From Owenia fusiformis (taxonomy: Eukaryota > Annelida > Polychaeta > Sabellida > Oweniidae), in contig CAIIXF020000012.1 in NCBI GenBank assembly GCA_903813345.2, positions 26,114,184 to 26,178,183 on the forward strand: a stretch of DNA of 64,000 bases, written 5' to 3'. Positions 62,842-64,000 of the stretch are shown here, in pieces. The position numbers and the translations under genes were made by a program. Numbering within the stretch: position 1 is the first letter of the stretch; the number at the start of each line of letters is the position of its first letter. The notes below the pieces were generated by a model, which saw nothing but the letters and a program-made list of their open reading frames with translations, made no database searches and was not told where the DNA came from.

Positions 62842-63835
62842 TGTTATCTTGAAAAAGCACAAAACCAGTGATAACAGCATTGATTTCATTCAATGCACCA
62901 CAAAGCCACGTGTCTCCTCTTTACAATGATATATCATTCACTGATATTGTTCATTGTTGGGCGAATAATCTTTCCATTTGCAAAGTGCGCCAAAATTAGC
63001 TTCGGGTCAAGTTATAAACATTGCAAAAGTCCGTGTTCGGAGCCCGATGCAATATTTGACGAAACATAAAACCAATGCTGACTGCATCCTTTTACTTCAA
63101 TTTACAAAAAAGCCAAATTACTCCTCTTTGCAATGGAATATCATTCATTCACAGGGAGTCATCTCTGGCCGAATAATCATTAATTTTGCAAAGTGGGGCA
63201 AAATTCAGCTAGGACCCAAATTTAAAGCATTGCAAAAGTCAGTACAAGGGGCATGGGGGTTATTCGAAGAAGGTGTGGCAGGTATGGCATAGACAGTAAA
63301 GTGTTCATACTCATACTCTTGCAAGAATACATACTATACCCCTCCAAATTGCCACCACTTCATTGCACATAAAGATGCGCTCATCTGTCCACGTCATGCA
63401 TGGTTCAGCCCTGAATCATGTGTGGGTTAAAGCAAAGAAAAGCAGCCCATGGGCAAATCTTTCTCGAGGTTTTGCAATATATTGTGGAGGAATTGTGAGC
63501 ACAGATGCTCCCGAGATAGCTCCAAAAGAAAAAGTAACGACAATTCAAGTCAGGGGAACTTCCATTGGCACTAAGCCCTTGCACTGATTTTTTCAATATC
63601 TAAAACTTGGTGCAGAGCCGATTTTGACCCACTGTGCAAATCGAAGGATTTCTCACCCAATCATTACCACATGTGAATGAATGACATTGCTCCTCCTTTT
63701 GTCTCTCCTCTTGCAAAGATTACATTAAATAAAATTGATGTAGTCATCACTATTTTTGTGATTTTACGAGATAACTACTTGTTGCTTTTTTATTGATACG
63801 CCCTGTACACGCTAATAGACATTAAAGAATAATTA
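62842..63835. other. Sequence replacing the terminal exon region in block B
   Basis: Unrelated to block A. It contains a diverged ~120 bp duplication (about 62910-63035 and 63110-63240, sharing CTCCTCTTT, GCCGAATAATC-like and ATTGCAAAAGTC). GCTAAT occurs at the left junction and near 63812. No recognised gene; short reading frames have no domain character. Confidence 0.5.
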
Positions 63836-63973
63836 AAAATCGATGTCAGTGTAGATTTAATGTGACATTCATTTATATTTAATCTTTTTTTTTATATAAT
63901 TCGATGTTAGGATTGGGAATTAATTGTATAAAGCCTAGAATTAAAGACGTTAAATGAGACCAAAGAATCTTAC

Positions 63974-64000
63974 ATAATCCAAACTGTGTTGGGCTCTTCC
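63974..64000 (-). pseudogene. Partial copy of the coiled-coil gene exon edge
   Basis: These 27 bp are identical to 47037-47063, including the donor ATTAT|GTAAGA just outside. The matching terminal exon (46790-46683) is absent from block B, so this copy must end differently or be a pseudogene. The rest lies beyond the window. Confidence 0.6.

Larger units (their letters stand above)
56165..64000. repeat. Segmental duplication, block B
   Basis: Direct copy of 36495-47063, running off the window end. It lacks the fold-back element, the 185 bp element and most of the 94 bp satellite, but has gained the elements at 56410-58279, 57280-57630 and 59955-60571, and unrelated sequence at 62842-63835. 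Confidence 0.9.

Overview
The window is nuclear DNA from an invertebrate animal. Genes are split by GT-AG introns, the DNA is AT-rich, intergenic space is packed with short inverted-repeat transposons and satellites, and the conserved proteins are animal ones (BCR/ABR-type RhoGAP, SNAP29, phosphoserine phosphatase, a GH16 beta-glucan-binding protein). The GH16 family argues against a vertebrate. Repeat style suggests a marine invertebrate (mollusc, brachiopod, hemichordate or echinoderm), but I cannot fix the phylum.

Layout. 0.5-2.1 kb: minus-strand two-exon type II membrane protein, possibly a glycosyltransferase. 3.0-9.0 kb: plus-strand C2-RhoGAP half of a BCR/ABR gene, eight exons. 14.0-25.1 kb: minus-strand SNAP29 in three exons, with a 9.2 kb intron that holds a ~6.6 kb composite mobile region including a 2 kb satellite. 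29.7-34.6 kb: plus-strand phosphoserine phosphatase, five exons, apparently complete. 46.7-47.7 kb: minus-strand basic coiled-coil protein of unknown role. 50.3-52.1 kb: plus-strand chymotrypsin-fold protease-like gene with an intact-looking His/Asp/Ser set. 54.2-54.9 kb: minus-strand C-terminal exons of a GH16 beta-1,3-glucan-recognition protein. The genes do not form a pathway; they are ordinary neighbours on a chromosome.

Two observations stand out. First, exon edges are tandemly multiplied in several places: a 51 bp unit carrying a splice donor 15 times in the C2 exon, staying open in frame; a 49 bp unit carrying a donor about 14 times in the RhoGAP exon; a 141 bp duplication of the last BCR coding exon; and a ~137 bp unit carrying an acceptor in the GH16 gene. 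Second, about 36.5-47.06 kb (block A) and 56.17-64.0 kb (block B) are a direct segmental duplication. The two copies act as filled and empty sites for each other, so exact ends and target duplications can be read for several transposons: a 2.95 kb element with CACTGGTGATCC ends and a 5 bp duplication, a 2.4 kb element with CAGTCAAG-type ends and a 4 bp duplication nested in it and present independently in block B, a 185 bp element with a 5 bp duplication, and a retroposed insert. A 94 bp satellite has about 28 units in block A and about two in block B.
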